From Dysidea avara (Eukaryota; Porifera; Demospongiae; Dictyoceratida; Dysideidae), in NCBI RefSeq assembly GCF_963678975.1, contig NC_089279.1:28763609-28827608 (forward strand): 64,000 bases of DNA, in the 5' to 3' direction. This document shows, in pieces, positions 22,381-34,784 of the stretch (position 1 is the first letter of the stretch; each line of letters opens with the position of its first letter). The position numbers were made by a program, and so were the translations under genes. A model generated the notes under the pieces. That model searched no databases and was not told where the DNA came from. It saw nothing but the letters and a program-made list of their open reading frames with translations.

Positions 22381-25300
22381 TCCTCCGGGCCACGCAAGAT
22401 CTGGGCCCAATCTGAGACTTGTGCTCTAGCTTTAACTGCTGCTGACCGTTGAGGTCGTGAGGGCAATTGAGGTTCAGTATCATGAGGTACCGGTGTATCT
22501 GGAGTACTGTCATCCAATATATCTCGAGAGTCTGGCATTTCTGTTTCTACATTCACTTCCAATGGATAAAGTTTGATGATAGGTCTATTCATAACTCCAT
22601 TTACAGTGCGAATGACAGCTGATCTTACTGCATTATCATGCCCTCGCTGTAGTTCCTTCACCACTGCCAATTGCCATTTCAATCTAGGAACATCATCATG
22701 TACAATGACTATATCGCCAACCTTGATTCTTTCCTTGTTTGTACCATTATTGACAGTGTGAGTTTCTCTGAGAGATGTCAGGTATTCCCTTTTCCATCGA
22801 TTCCAGAAATGTTGGATTATTAGTGCCTGGGCCTTTGCTTTCTTGCTGAGAGTGTTGTGTAACTTAGAGCCAACTTCCTGGTAGTTCTCATCAATCACTT
22901 CATCTTCGGCAGCGAGAGAGTGTGGCACAGTGTCAATAATCCTTCCATAGAGGAGATGGGAGGGCGTTAAGGGCTCTGGTTCATCTAAATCCGAACTAAC
23001 ATACGTCAGAGGTCGATTGTTGAGGTGACCTTCAATTTCTACAACGATTGTTTGCAAGCTTGGTAGAGTAACGTAAGCACGACCAAGAGCTTTCTTGAGA
23101 GCATTCTTTGTTAGTCCAATGAGGCGTTCCCAGTATCCACCATACCAGGGTGCACGACAAGGGATGAACTTCCATTCTACTCCCTGTCTTCCTAAGCCTT
23201 CCTGTATGGTCCTGGATTCAAACAATGCTCTTAAATCCTCAGCGGCCGACATGAAGGTAGAAGCATTGTCAGACACAACAAGTTTTGGCAGGGACTTTCG
23301 GCTTGCAAATCATCTGAAGGCTTGTAAAAATGTCTCTTCAGAGAGGTCAGTAACTACCTCTAGGTTCACTGCTCTACTACTTGCACAAGTGAACAAGCAT
23401 ATGTACGCCTTAGATTCTCCTCTGGATGTTCGAACATACAGTGCTCCCGTAAAATCTATTCCGGTGACTGTGAATGGGTTCATCATCTGCAACCTGTGCT
23501 TAGGAAGTGGAGGTGGGCTTGGAGCCTTGTAATGACTTCCAGACAATTTGTTACAAGTAACACAGTGTCTCAAGATACTTCTCACATGTCGCCTGGCTGC
23601 TGGTAGCCAATACAGTTGTCTAAGGTATGTCACAGTGCTATTTGTGCCACTGTGGAAATGCCTTTGATGAATATCTTGAATGATGAGTTCAGTGAGCCAG
23701 TGCTTCTGTGGCAACAGATAAGGGAACTTCACTTGTTGAGATACTGGGGCGTTATGTATCCTTCCCCCACAGCAGACAATGCCTTCATTGTTTAGGTGAA
23801 GGCGTAGTTGACGTATTAGTGGCAAGCGAGATGCTTTGGACTGGAGATTGGCAATTTCATTACAGAAGGAATGTTGTTGGACAGACTTGATCCACAATAC
23901 CTGTGCATGGCTGAGTTCAGTTGGAGTTAGATGTCCAGACAACTTTGGTAATGTTTGCTTAATGTTGGTTATGAAACGCAGTACGTAGGCTGTAATTCTA
24001 AGAAGTTTTGTCAGCTTGCTATATCTGGTGATGTCAATGATCTGGCCAAGTCCAGGCTTGAGAGTAACAGGTGCATCTGTAGCTGGGAGAGTTGGTTCAA
24101 CCTCTTCATCATTGGTTTGGACATGGAGGACAGTGGCTGGAGACCATGTAGGCCAGTTAGATTGTGATGGTAACCAAGGTGGACCATGGGACCATAATGT
24201 TGATGACTGTAACTGGGTTGAAGAGATTCCTCGGGTTAGAAGATCTGCAGCATTATCATCCGTATGACAATAACCCCATACAGAAGTAGGAAATAAGAGG
24301 CAAATTTCTCTGACTCGATTGGCTACAAATGGCTTCAGCTGTTTCTTGCTAAAGATCCAATGCAGTGTGATTTGGCTGTCACTCCAAAGCTTGATCTTGA
24401 TGGAGTCTAACTGGGGTTATAGTGTAGAGTGAATGAATTCTGCAAGCTGCGCAGCTGTGACAGCTGCCCTCAATTCAAGTCGAGGTAGTGTTGTGGTCTT
24501 CAGTGGTGAGACTCGTGATTTTGCCATAACAAAGTCAACTTGTCCTGCACTTTGCAGGTACGCTACAGCTCCATACGCTTTTGTACTCGCGTCAGCGAAC
24601 ACATGTAGGTAAACAGACTTGTTTGAAGACATGACAGAATACCTGCGTGCCATTACCACACTTGCTGATTGTTCGACATCTGCTGCAACTTGAAACCATT
24701 TGTTGTTGAAGTCATCATCCAGGGGTTCGTCCCAGTTCACTTGCTTACGCCATAGTTCTTGTATCAGTAATTTGGCTCGTACGACTATTGGGGAGAGCCA
24801 CCCAAGTGGGTCATATTGCTTTGATGCTGCTTGTAATATGTTGCGTTTGGTCATGACAGTGTTGTCATTTGTAAGTCAACGTTGTGAGAGTGCTAGAGTG
24901 TCTGTGCAGGTGTTCCACTTCAGACCAAGAACACTAACTGTTGTGTCAGTGTCAAGTACTCCATCAGCTTGTGCTGTTGCTTGTAACTTGGGGCTATTGG
25001 ATGCCCACGAACGCAAGTTGAAATGTGCAGTGGCCATGATGGATCTGGCATCAGTGTAGTAGCTTAAAATCTCTTCCTCTGTTTGGCATCCCGAGATTAC
25101 ATTGTCAACATATAGGTTGCGTTTAATGTCAGATGAAACTGGAGACTCATACAGATCAAGATGATGGTGTAGAGTTGCACTTAACATGAACGGGGAGCTT
25201 GTGGACCCAAACAAGACTACCTTAAATCTGTATGTGGTGAACTGGCTCTCTGGATCATTAAGGTTTTGATAACCATAAAAATCTTGTGTAGTCTCTGTCC

Positions 25301-27819
25301 TGTTCGTCAAGTTTAACGTGGAGAAAAGCCTTTTCAATGTCGGTTGACAAGGCATACCAGTGTAAACGAAAGTGTAACAGTATCGCACATACATCAATTA
25401 AGGGTGTGTCACCAACCAATAGGCAATCATTGAGACTAGCATACTTTGGCGATTGACGACAACTGCAGTTGTATACAATTCTCACCGGAGTTGTAGAGGA
25501 ATTCTTGTACACCGGATGGTGCGGTATGTAATGAACTCCAGTGGTGGGTTGGTCACTCTCAGTAGGTGTACGCTCAATGAATTGACGTTGTTCTTGTTCA
25601 GTGATGATGTTACCGTAAAGCTGAAGCAAAGTTGGATGGCATCCAAGCTTTCTAGCAAGTGCACGTGTTTGCCGTTCACAGATTGCCCGATTAGAAGGGA
25701 GGAAAGGATGATTTGGTCTCCATGGGAAACGAACTACATAGTATCCATCCTTGTCACGTGATATATGGTCCCTCTGATACATTGCCATGAATGGTTCAGG
25801 TGATATGTCAGTAGAATGTTCCACAGGTGTGGGAGTGTCTGAGCTAGTGTCAGGAGATGAATCAGTACAATCACAAAACTCAAGATTAACTGCTAGAGTT
25901 GTGTAAGCATGAGTGACATGGGGTTCTGATTGCATAGGAAGTGGCCCTGAAAGTAGATATCCAAGCTTGGACTCCATGGCAGTTGGACCCGTACCCCTGA
26001 CAATGTGATTGCCCATGATCTCCCAATAATGGTCGACACCAATTAACAATGAAATCTGAAATTTTTGTGTAAAGCCAATAGGATGGGCCAACTTCAAGTC
26101 CCGCAAATAAGGAAGGCTGTGTAAAGTTGAGTTAACAAAGTTTTGAACAGGTGCTGCTATCTGGGGTACAACTAAAGCTGAAATTGCGATGTCACCAACA
26201 TTGGTTTCAAGCATGAACCTGATTGTGTCAACCTGGTACTTAGAGGTAGTTTCACCACCAAAGCATGATATACTCAAGTTTTCTCTATGGTGGGGGCGCA
26301 AGCCCAACTTATCAGCTAAAGTCTGTGTTACAAAGGACCGTTGAGCCCCTTTATCAAACAATATGTTTGCGGATACCCTGTGGTTGTCAGCTCTAACAAA
26401 CGCTACAGCGGTTTTCAAAAGACAGGCTGGACTAGAATCTCGGTTGCCAATCAGGGGCTGTGTAGCTGTAGTAAGGCCAGCAATTGGCTGAGTTGGAACA
26501 AAACTCTGTGATGTTGGATTCAACGTACTTGGCAATGTCTGAGAGGATTGTGGGGGCTGTGGATTGTTCTGTGTGGTAGGGTTTGTTTGGGTTGCACTAG
26601 GTGTGCTTTCCATTCCACACAAGCTACTGTGGTGCTTCTTATGACATTCCCTGCACCTATTCTTTGAGTTGCAATTAACAGCCTTGTGGGTTCCCAAACA
26701 ATTAAAGCACAGCCGTTCCTTCTTCACTATATCCAATCGCACCTTTACATCAGTTACCACATTACAATACACAGCACTATGTTGTCCCTTACAATACACA
26801 CATAGTGGTTTTGCATTCACTGACCTCTTCTCGCCTGCTGACAGTCCTTTTCGTACACCCGTGAAAAAGGATCCAGTGACACTGGATTGACTATGATCAT
26901 CACGACTTTCCTGACCAGATTCTAGAATAGTAATCTCTCGTTCAATTCCAGTACGAAGTTCATCAATATCCCACTGATCTGAGGTGTGATTCCGAGTGAG
27001 ATTCCTGATTACAACTGGTGGCAGTTTCCCTAAAATCAGAGAGACTAACAAATCTCCATAGGTGTCCTTGCTCTTCCCCAATGATTCCAAACCTCTTATG
27101 TGGCTTTCGACAGTGTCATACAAGTGCCTTAGACTAGATGCAGTATTGGAAGTGTCGGGTAAATTCAATAACGCTTTCATGTGTGCATTTATGATTTTCT
27201 GTTTCTTTCCGAATCTGGCTTGTAGTAGAGAGATGGACTGTTCATAATTGGCACTGGTCAAAGTAAATCCGCTTACAGTTCTGGATGCTTCACCCTCTAG
27301 TAATGATCGCAAGTAATTGAACTTCTCAATGCCTGTGAGCTTGGAGTTTGAGTGGACAGCTGATTGGAAGGAGTCCCAAAATGTTTGCCATACAAGCGGG
27401 TCTCCAGAAAACTTCGGCAAGTCGAGCTTGGGTAATCGACTGGCGGGTGCAGATTGAACTATGGACTCTCTTGATGCAGAGTCAGGGGGAGTGACTGGTG
27501 AGACAGCTGTGGTATTGTTCTTCTCTAAATATCGCTTCAAACGTGTCAACTTCTCTATTAAGGTGTCTTGGATTTCTATGGTCTCAAAGGTGTCTCGTTC
27601 TGAATCATCAGCTCCTTCAATCATGGACTGTATTTTCACATCGAGTTGCTGCAATGATTCAGTCTTGCGGTTCAACTGGTCAATGTATGACATAACTAAA
27701 TTAATAGTGTCTTCAGTAGCGGGTTGCGTCAGGTCTAGTTCCTCTATCTTGCCATAGATGCGCGTTAAGTGTGCGTGGTACGCTTTGCGGGATCCCTTCA
27801 ACTTGTCCATTCCCTCCAT
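22368..27819 (-). pseudogene. BEL/Pao gag-pol polyprotein, disrupted
   Basis: The first 853 codons (27819 to 25258) hold a DUF1759-type gag with a coiled-coil-like start, two zinc knuckles (CVYCKGQHSAVYC and CFNCLGTHKAVNC, about 26670-26800), a DUF1758-type aspartic protease (26339-26368) and the start of RT. A frame change near 25260-25270 moves RT into 24876-25397. In-frame stops follow at 24876-24878 (TGA, end of RT), 24417-24419 (TAA, in RNase H) and 23310-23312 (TGA, in integrase). The frame otherwise stays open through an HHCC-type zinc finger and the integrase core to the stop in the LTR. The protease motif reads DKG instead of the usual D-S/T-G, and the RT motif reads YVDN where YVDD is expected. 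The copy should therefore be inactive by itself. Confidence 0.88.
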
Positions 27820-27947
27820 CCTGGTTTGCTGTAATAAAACACCAGAAAAGAAATGTTTACCAGTGAATTGGCTTGCCTTGACGGGTACCGTTATTCACTG
27901 CCATGGTACCATGACGTCTGCGGGGCGGGTTACAAAACAGCAAACCA

Positions 27948-27965
27948 ATCCTGGTCACAGCACCA
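27948..27965 (-). promoter_or_regulatory. BEL primer-binding site
   Basis: On the minus strand TGGTGCTGTGACCAGGAT starts two bases inside the 5' LTR. Its complement ends in CCA, as expected for a tRNA 3' end. I cannot identify the tRNA with certainty. Confidence 0.7.
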
Positions 27966-27966
27966 A

Positions 27967-28183
27967 TATCGTGGCTGATGCACGTTACAGCAGGTTCACA
28001 ACAGCGGCAAGCAGGAGGGCCGACGATTGAGCGGATAGAGGACAACGTGTTACACACTACTCATCGCGTACGAAAAACATGGCATCCAGTCACACATTAC
28101 AGTATACGCATGCGCATAACCTAAGGCCTAAAATACAATAAGGAAGTACAATAATGAATATACTATAAAGTCAGTTCATGACA
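27967..28183 (-). repeat. BEL 5' LTR
   Basis: Base-for-base the same as 22164-22380 as far as I can read. It is followed by the GTCTT target duplication. Confidence 0.9.
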
Positions 28184-28361
28184 GTCTTTTAATTGTTTCT
28201 ATCTTTCTTGAGAGCATGTTTAATCACCCTCTGAAGGTCCGTCGATAACATGTAAGCAGTTTCAGCAACGGTAAACTGCAGGCTTCAATTTGAGAAAGCG
28301 TTCCGTTCCGTAGTTTAGTCCATCATTCCGTTCCGTTCCGTTCCGTAGAATAGACCCCACC

Positions 28362-28860
28362 TCACAACAGACATGCCAACTCTCACGCATTAGGCGTGAG
28401 TCTCACTCTTTGGCTAGTAATCTCACGCTAGTAATCTCACGCTCTCACGCCTAACCCTCTGTTTCTCACTCTTTCAGCTTAGTTCTCACGCCTGATCTAC
28501 TTCGTAATTAGCCCTGTGCTTAAAATTTGGCAGACCTGTGCTTATTTTTATACTTAGAACATGCGACGACCTTTTTTTTTTTTTTTTTTGGTCTTCACTA
28601 CCAAAAATCCTGGAGCTGCACTTGAATCTGTTCCACATTGCCAGTAGTGTTTGAGGTTTCACTCCTAAAATTGTTCAGAGGTTGGCATCTCTGCTCACAA
28701 TACAAGGCTATTAAATGCATCAAGGACTGACAAGGAGATAAATCGCTCTGAAACAAATAAACACACAACACTGCACTCATCTGAATGAAAGGGAAGCAGT
28801 ACAACTGCCTAAGCTGAGTTGGCAACTGTATGCCACACGCTCGTTCGCCAATAAATTAAG
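28362..28860. other. Unassigned sequence with a short repeat cluster
   Basis: CTCACGC words recur about every 10-25 bases at 28382-28492, and there is a poly-T run at 28571-28589. No gene is seen. Confidence 0.4.
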
Positions 28861-29399
28861 CTACTGCTGATTGCACGAATCTTTAAAAATTGCGTGACAC
28901 ATGCGTGTATGCGCACACAAGAATTTATGCACCTATCAATGTATTGCCCCACCACCCCCCCCCCCCCCCCTCGGGCGTAAGTGGGGCTTTACAGGGGAAA
29001 TTGACATGGAACTGCTGCCCCACTATGGGGCATTTGACGATCGTTCAGTAAGTGCCCAAATATTTTTTGTTGTAACTTCCTTCGCTATGTCAAATCCCGA
29101 GTTGCAACTGGGGCCAACGGTGGGGATTTGACACGATAGGTTTGCCCTACTATGGGGCATTTGACATTCGGCTGTGTCAAATCCCCACTATAGCCCCACA
29201 TATGCCCGAGGGGGGGTAGTGGGGCAATACATTGATAGGTGCATTTAAAGTGTTTTGTTTCACGGAACAAGTTGCTTACGTTGGGAATCTTACTCCCCGA
29301 CATCAGCAACCTGTCCCGTGAAACAAAATGTTTTAAAATCTTGTGTGCGCACAAACGCATGCGTCACGCAATTTTTAAAGATTCGTGCAATCAGCAGTA
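28861..29399. mobile_element. Foldback element with CTACTGCTGATTGCACGAA ends
   Basis: Inverted arms (about 28861-28975 and 29205-29399) share CTTTAAAAATTGCGTGAC, CACACAAGA and TATCAATGTATTGCCCCAC segments. The centre holds two 'cactatggggcatttgac' copies and a poly-C run at 28957-28970. The Ty3/gypsy LTR begins 2 bases after its right end. Confidence 0.7.
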
Positions 29400-29401
29400 A
29401 C

Positions 29402-29575
29402 TGTGGTATTACATAATGAACAGACTTCTGATGTAACGGGTATAAATAGTCTCGTGATTGTAATTATTATTAGTTGTTGTAATCTTGAGTGTGCTGGTGA
29501 TTGTTGTATTGATTAACAGAATTGTTAAGAATTGTTTGACATGTTAGTGAACCGCGCACCGCAGCAACTGCCACA
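29402..29575 (+). repeat. Ty3/gypsy 5' LTR
   Basis: It reads TGTGGTATTAC... to ...CAACTGCCACA and contains a TATAAATAG box near 29441. It matches the LTR at 42336-42522 with small indels and is followed immediately by a primer-binding site. Confidence 0.8.
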
Positions 29576-29591
29576 TGGTGTCAGAAGTGGG
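29576..29591 (+). promoter_or_regulatory. Ty3/gypsy primer-binding site
   Basis: TGGTGTCAGAAGTGGG follows the LTR directly. This is the common metazoan gypsy form, complementary to a tRNA 3' end. The gag frame begins within the next few codons. Confidence 0.7.
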
Positions 29592-29735
29592 ATGGCTGGC
29601 ATTCAATTGAAAACGCTGGAACCTTTTGACTTCAGTAATCCAGACAGCTTGTCCAAATGGAAAAGAAGATTCGAACAGTTTAGAGATTTAAGCGTCTGGT
29701 TTATCGGGAGAATCTGAAACTCGACAAGTGAGCAC

Positions 29736-30405
29736 ACTGATTATGATTATGATTACTGAAAACACAGTTACAAACTGATATGTTGAGATAAGGAAAACAT
29801 TACATCACATAGATAAGAGTCAGTTATAGTTTCTCTAAAAATACTTGTAGAGATTAGTATTCAATAGTGTCAGTGGGTAAATTGTTCCAGTTGTGGATAG
29901 ATTTGGGGGTAATAGCTGAATTTATGATCTTTTCTAGCAAACGGAATCTCAAAATGGAAAGGGTGGTGGTGGCAGGTGGGATATGTGGTGTTAGTGAAGT
30001 AATTTAGGACTGTTAAGACTGATGAGGAGTAACAATGTTATAGAAGAGTTTAATCTAGTCACATATCGTCGGTGTTGAAGTGATGGCCATTGTAGATCTG
30101 CTAACATAGATGTAACACTGCTGTTATATCGGTAGTCTGACTTGATCTAATGGGCAGCATGTTGTTGTACCATTTCTATACTTTGTATGTTCTTCTGCAA
30201 GTAGGTATCCCATACTCCAACAGTGGTCTCACTATACTGGTGTAAGCTAAACATTTAGTTTCTGCAGAACATCTTTAAAGGTTACGTTTAACAAAGTTTA
30301 GCATCCTTGTTGTTTAGAGATAACTTGATTGATATGTGGTGAAAATGACATTTTTGAGTCGAAGAGAATTCCTAAATAAGGATGGTGGGTAACTCTGTTG
30401 TATAC
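29736..30405 (-). pseudogene. LINE reverse transcriptase C-terminal fragment inside gypsy gag
   Basis: On the minus strand the sequence next to 30405 reads YLGILFDSKMSFSPHINQV, the conserved post-catalytic segment of CR1/L2/jockey-type RTs. It is followed by decayed thumb sequence and, near 29880-29930, an IHNWNNLPT segment. Its 3' tail on this strand is a short run of ATAATC repeats (29737-29755). It interrupts gag between codons that are contiguous in related gypsy elements. It is 5' truncated and frameshifted. Confidence 0.7.
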
Positions 30406-33400
30406 GATGGGGGAAAATGCCGACAATGTTCTAACTTCACGCGAATTACTAGTGAAAAACAAAAGAAATATGACACTGTCCTGGCCAAACTTGACAGGTT
30501 CTTCAAAGTTAGGAAAGAGTCAAATTTAATCATCGCAACCAATTACCAGGTGAAATGGTGGAGCAGTATATCTCCAAGCTTTATGCCTTAGTAGAGACTT
30601 GTGAGTACGGAAATTTAACAGAAGAGATGCTCTGTGACATGTACAGAATTGTTATTGGAATAAGAGATGAAGCCATGTTCAAATGCCTTCAAGCTCGACC
30701 CGGAACTAATGCTCGACAAAGCTAAGAAGGCAGTATGTTTGAGTAAAGCTGTACAAGATCAGCAATGTCAGTTAAAAGATGAAGGGACTATGCAAGACCC
30801 TGTAGTAGTGGATGCTGTATCCAAGTATTCCAACAAGAGAACCATTGGTGGAAAAACCACACCCCACCCACAACAACTCAGAGGGGGCATGTTGCCAGAC
30901 AGACAACAATCTGCACAAGCATGCAGTAGGTGTGGCCACAGTAGACATCCAGCTAGGTGTGAAGTGTCCAGCTATCAGTGCCACATGTCACAGAGATAAC
31001 AGAAGAGGGCATTACAGCTCACTTTGTTTTTCCAAGACTAAGAAACAAGCATTTTCAGTCGACACTTCACCCACTGATGAATTACCTGTAGATACCACAC
31101 CCAGTGAGAGACTGACTACCTCCCCTGTCCCTTGATACTGCATTCCTAAATGCCATGGCAACCAGTTCAGAATCATCTTGGTATGTTACAGTGACTCTGG
31201 ATACCAAAGCTGTTCAGTTCAAACTAGACACTGGTGCTGCAGTAACAGCCATATCAGAGGAAACATACAGTGCTGTAAACTGCTAATAATTATACAATTA
31301 TATATAATAATAATAATGTTTTAAAAACAGAGTTGAAGAAGCCCTCTAAGATATCGTCAGGACCTGCCAACCAAAAGTTGACTGTACTGGGACAATTTAC
31401 AGGTGCCCTGTCTAAAAAGGATAGCTATTTCATCTAGACAGGAGATTCTCGTAGCTGGGCTTGAGACACAACCTCTTAGGCTTATCAGCCATCATAGCAC
31501 TGCAGGTTATTTACAGAATTCATGCTATGGTTGATGAGGACATTTACAGCCAATTTTCCACAATTTTCTGAGGTTTGGGAACTTTAGGGGATGAATATTT
31601 GATTAAACTCAAGGACGATGCACAGCCACATTCTCTTCATACCCCTCGTAACATACCACTACCACTTCGTAAGAAAGTCCAAGAAGAATTAATTTGAACA
31701 GAGTCTGGTGGCATTATTTCTAAGGTTGATGAGCCCACACCGTGATGTGCTGGGATGGTGGTGGTTCCAAAAAAATCTGGAACCATCAGAATTTGTGTTG
31801 ATTTGAAGAAGTTGAATGAAACCATCAGAATTTGTGTTGATTTGAAGAAGTTGAATGAAAGTGTTCTCAGAGAAGACACCTGATGCCCAAAGTAGATGAA
31901 ACTTTAGCCTTGTTAGCTGGTGCCACTATATTTTCCAAGCTCGATGCCAATAGTGGGTTTTGGCAAATTCCTCTTGCCAAAGATTCTCGTTACCTTACAA
32001 CATTCATAATCCCATATTGGTTGTATTGTTTTAACAAATTGCCTTGGGCATCACAAGTGCCCCAGGACTATTTCAGAAATGAATGAAGATAATTCTTGAG
32101 GGTCTGCAAGGGGTAGTATGCCAGATGGATGATATCCTTGTGTTTGGTTCCACCCCACAAGAACACAACTCTAGATTGTTGGCAGTACTTCAGCGACTAC
32201 AGTCAGCTAATGTCACCCTGAACCGTACTAAATGTGAATTCAACCAAAAATCTGTGAAGTTCCTGGGACAACTTGTTGATAGTCAAGGAATCAGAGCAGA
32301 TCCAGAGAAGATTGCAGCAGTATTTAATATGTAACCCCCTACTAGTGTTACTGACCTACGCAGGTATCTGGGAATGGCTAACCAGTTAGGGAAATTTTCT
32401 TCCTGGCTAGCCCAAATTAGTCAGCCATTACGTGAGTTGCTGAGTCCGTCACATTGTTTGGGTGTGGGGCCCAACACAGGAAGATTCATTCACAGCAATT
32501 AAAGCTGAATTGACACAACCAGCAGTCCTGGCACTTTATGACCCTGAAGCCAGCAGCAAAGTATCTGCTGATGCATCCTCCTATGGGTTGGGTGTGGTTC
32601 TCCTCCAACGGTCAGGCCAAATCTGGAAGCCAGTGGTGTACGCATCCCTCTCCATGACTGAGACTGAACGACGCTACGCCCAGATAGAAAAAGAGGCCCT
32701 GGCAGTTACATGGGCATGTGACAAATTTGCAAACTACATACTGGGTACTCACTTTCTAATAGAATCAGATCACAAGCCACTCATCCCATTGTTGAATGCC
32801 AAAAACCTTGACTCCTAGAAGTTTTTGCTTTAGACTAAGAATGGCCAGGTTTAATTACACTGTGTCACATGTACCTGGAAAGCTACTGACTACAGCTGAT
32901 GCCTTATAAAAAGCATCACTCTCACATTGTGACAAACAACTTCAAGAAGTAGAATGGTTTGTTGATACTGTAGTAGCAGCTCTAACAGCTGGGGAGCACT
33001 GCTTTAAACAGTACAAAGATGCTCAAAATGATGACTCAACGTACATGACAGTGAAAAGATGGTGCCTAGAGGGTTGGCCTGCTAAATCTCCTACAGATGT
33101 TGACCTGAATGTATTTTGGAAGGTGAGAAGTTTCTTTTTGCTTCATAATAATTTGTTATTATATAACCAGCATATTGTTATTCCTTCTTTTTTAAAAAAG
33201 GAGACCTTGGCGAAGATTTACGAGGGGCATCAGGGGATTGGACACTGTAGAGCCAGAGTGAGGTGCTCCGTTTGGTGGCCTGGGATTACCAAGGATTTAC
33301 CTATGATCCCTGATGACACTCCTGTTTGGGTAGACTCTGATAATGGTCCAGGGCAGAGTGGTTACTTCAGCAGAAACCCCCAAACCCTATCTTGTAGAGA

Positions 33401-33825
33401 CTCCTTCAGGTCAACTTCAGAGGAACAGAATCCAATTAAGAGTTGTTCCTCAAGAATCTAATGCTGGGTTTCCTGAAGAACTGTCAGAACCAGAAAAGCC
33501 TCACCAAATAATGACTAGGAGTCAAACTGGGGCTGAGATTCGTTCCCCCCTCTCCCTGCTGTTTCTCTTAAGGCATATCAAACAATTAAGTGCCTTTAAA
33601 TTTTTTTTTCCGTTTACAAGATACACGTGTCTACACTGGAAGCAGGTTTTCAAGGCTCTGTCATGGAGCGTCAGATAACTTTTAAACCTTTCCCCGGCGG
33701 TTCTAGCAGGAATGGCCAGGATGACATCTACTTTCACGTAAAACGTAACAGCTTAATACGGCCTTTTTCATGGTACAAAGTAGGGGTTTAACATTACACA
33801 TAAAACCATTGGCAATGAAAATATT

Positions 33826-34140
33826 GGATTAGATTAGATTAGATTATTGATTTTTGTCAAAAGATAAGGGTCACACAAAAGGCAAAGCCTGCAAACGTGC
33901 TCCCCTTACAAAGACATACATACATACATAGCTACAGTTACAAGTACAAAATAAAACATGCAGCAGAAACATGACACACGACAACTACATACCTATACAA
34001 AAAGAAAACAAAGAGAAAATTACAAAATCAGGTTAGTTGAGCTGAAATCGACGAAGTGCCATCCGAAAAGGAATTGCTTTGGAAATTTGTAAAATTTCTT
34101 GGCTCTCCCCAACAATCCAGGCGCGAACTTTTTAACGAAT
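33826..34140 (-). pseudogene. LINE 3' end with TCTAAT repeat tail
   Basis: Minus-strand reading gives a short coding-like end followed by a 3' UTR with TATG-type repeats (33917-33938). It closes with four tandem TCTAAT units (33826-33848), the usual form of a CR1/L2-like 3' terminus. The 5' truncation is inferred. Confidence 0.5.
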
Positions 34141-34594
34141 CCGGGTGATACAAGGCTAGATCGCTCCTTGCTTGAATACTTCAGCTAGTTATACCGTTCG
34201 AGACGAACGTTTAACATGATACAAATAATTTTATAAAAATCACCATCTCAATCCAATAGTCGCATACCCCGGCTGAGCACTGATTATCAGTGACGCGCGC
34301 TATATTGCGTGGGCGAGTTGCAATGGAGAAGCATTCCTTTCGTGAATGTTTAATTCATCAACTTTTCAATGGTCAATAGCCCTTGTACATCATGCTAATA
34401 ACACGTTAAACTATTTTGATCACATGATCCAACTTTGTAAATGCAATCAAATAAATATTAATTTTTAAAAAAATGGTCAATATAAAACTTTCAAGTTAGC
34501 TGTTTGCAGATCTCCAGCATGTAAACCTGTGGAAAAAACGGTCACATTTTAATTAGTGAATTAAAAAAATCTTTATCACATGCACACACACTCA

Positions 34595-34782
34595 CACACT
34601 ACACTACACTACACTACACTACACTACACTACACTACACTACACTACACTACACTACACTACACTACACTACACTACACTACACTACACTACACTACACT
34701 ACACTACACTACACTACACTACACTACACTACACTACACTACACTACACTACACTACACTACACTACACTACACTACACTAC
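34595..34782. repeat. Pentanucleotide microsatellite (CACTA)n
   Basis: An uninterrupted array of about 37 pentamers. The 86-codon open frame across it is only a translation of the repeat. Confidence 0.98.
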
Positions 34783-34784
34783 AT

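Larger units (their letters stand above)
22164..28183 (-). mobile_element. BEL/Pao LTR retrotransposon
   Basis: A 6.0-kb element on the minus strand with 217-bp LTRs at 22164-22380 and 27967-28183. A 5-bp target duplication GTCTT occurs at 22159-22163 and 28184-28188. A primer-binding site abuts the 5' LTR, and a single gag-pol frame reads gag, zinc knuckles, protease, RT, RNase H and integrase in that order. I see no difference between the two LTRs, which implies a recent insertion, yet pol is broken. It is inserted into the TIR element 19757-28361 just inside the right TIR. Confidence 0.92.
19757..28361. mobile_element. TIR element with CGGAA pentamers, hosting a BEL element
   Basis: Both ends read GGTGGGGTCTATTCTACGG inward, then three or four CGGAA pentamers and AACGCTTTC, and stay similar for about 190 bases (19757-19950; 28184-28361). 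Removing the BEL insertion leaves about 2.6 kb. The inside holds a LINE fragment and no transposase that I can recognise. No clean target duplication is visible. Confidence 0.65.
29576..33460 (+). pseudogene. Ty3/gypsy gag-pol, decayed
   Basis: Gag starts near 29590 (LEPFDFSNPDSLSKWKRRFE), is split by a LINE insertion (29736-30405) and resumes to a CCHC-like CSRCGHSRHPARC (about 30922). The protease has LDTGAAVTAIS (about 31210-31245). RT runs from about 31590, with a substrate-binding segment at 31883-32086 and MDDILVFG at about 32125, separated by stops and frame changes. RNase H is open at 32462-32818. The integrase HHCC finger survives (about 33190-33300), but the catalytic core is missing and the frame jumps to a C-terminal segment with DTPVWVDSDNGPGQ (33319). 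A 39-bp in-frame tandem duplication lies at about 31781-31858. There are many stops, so it is inactive. Confidence 0.85.

Noticed and set aside
22573-27757. Many plus-strand open frames of 60-145 codons
   Set aside because: They are opposite-strand shadows of the BEL gag-pol frame.
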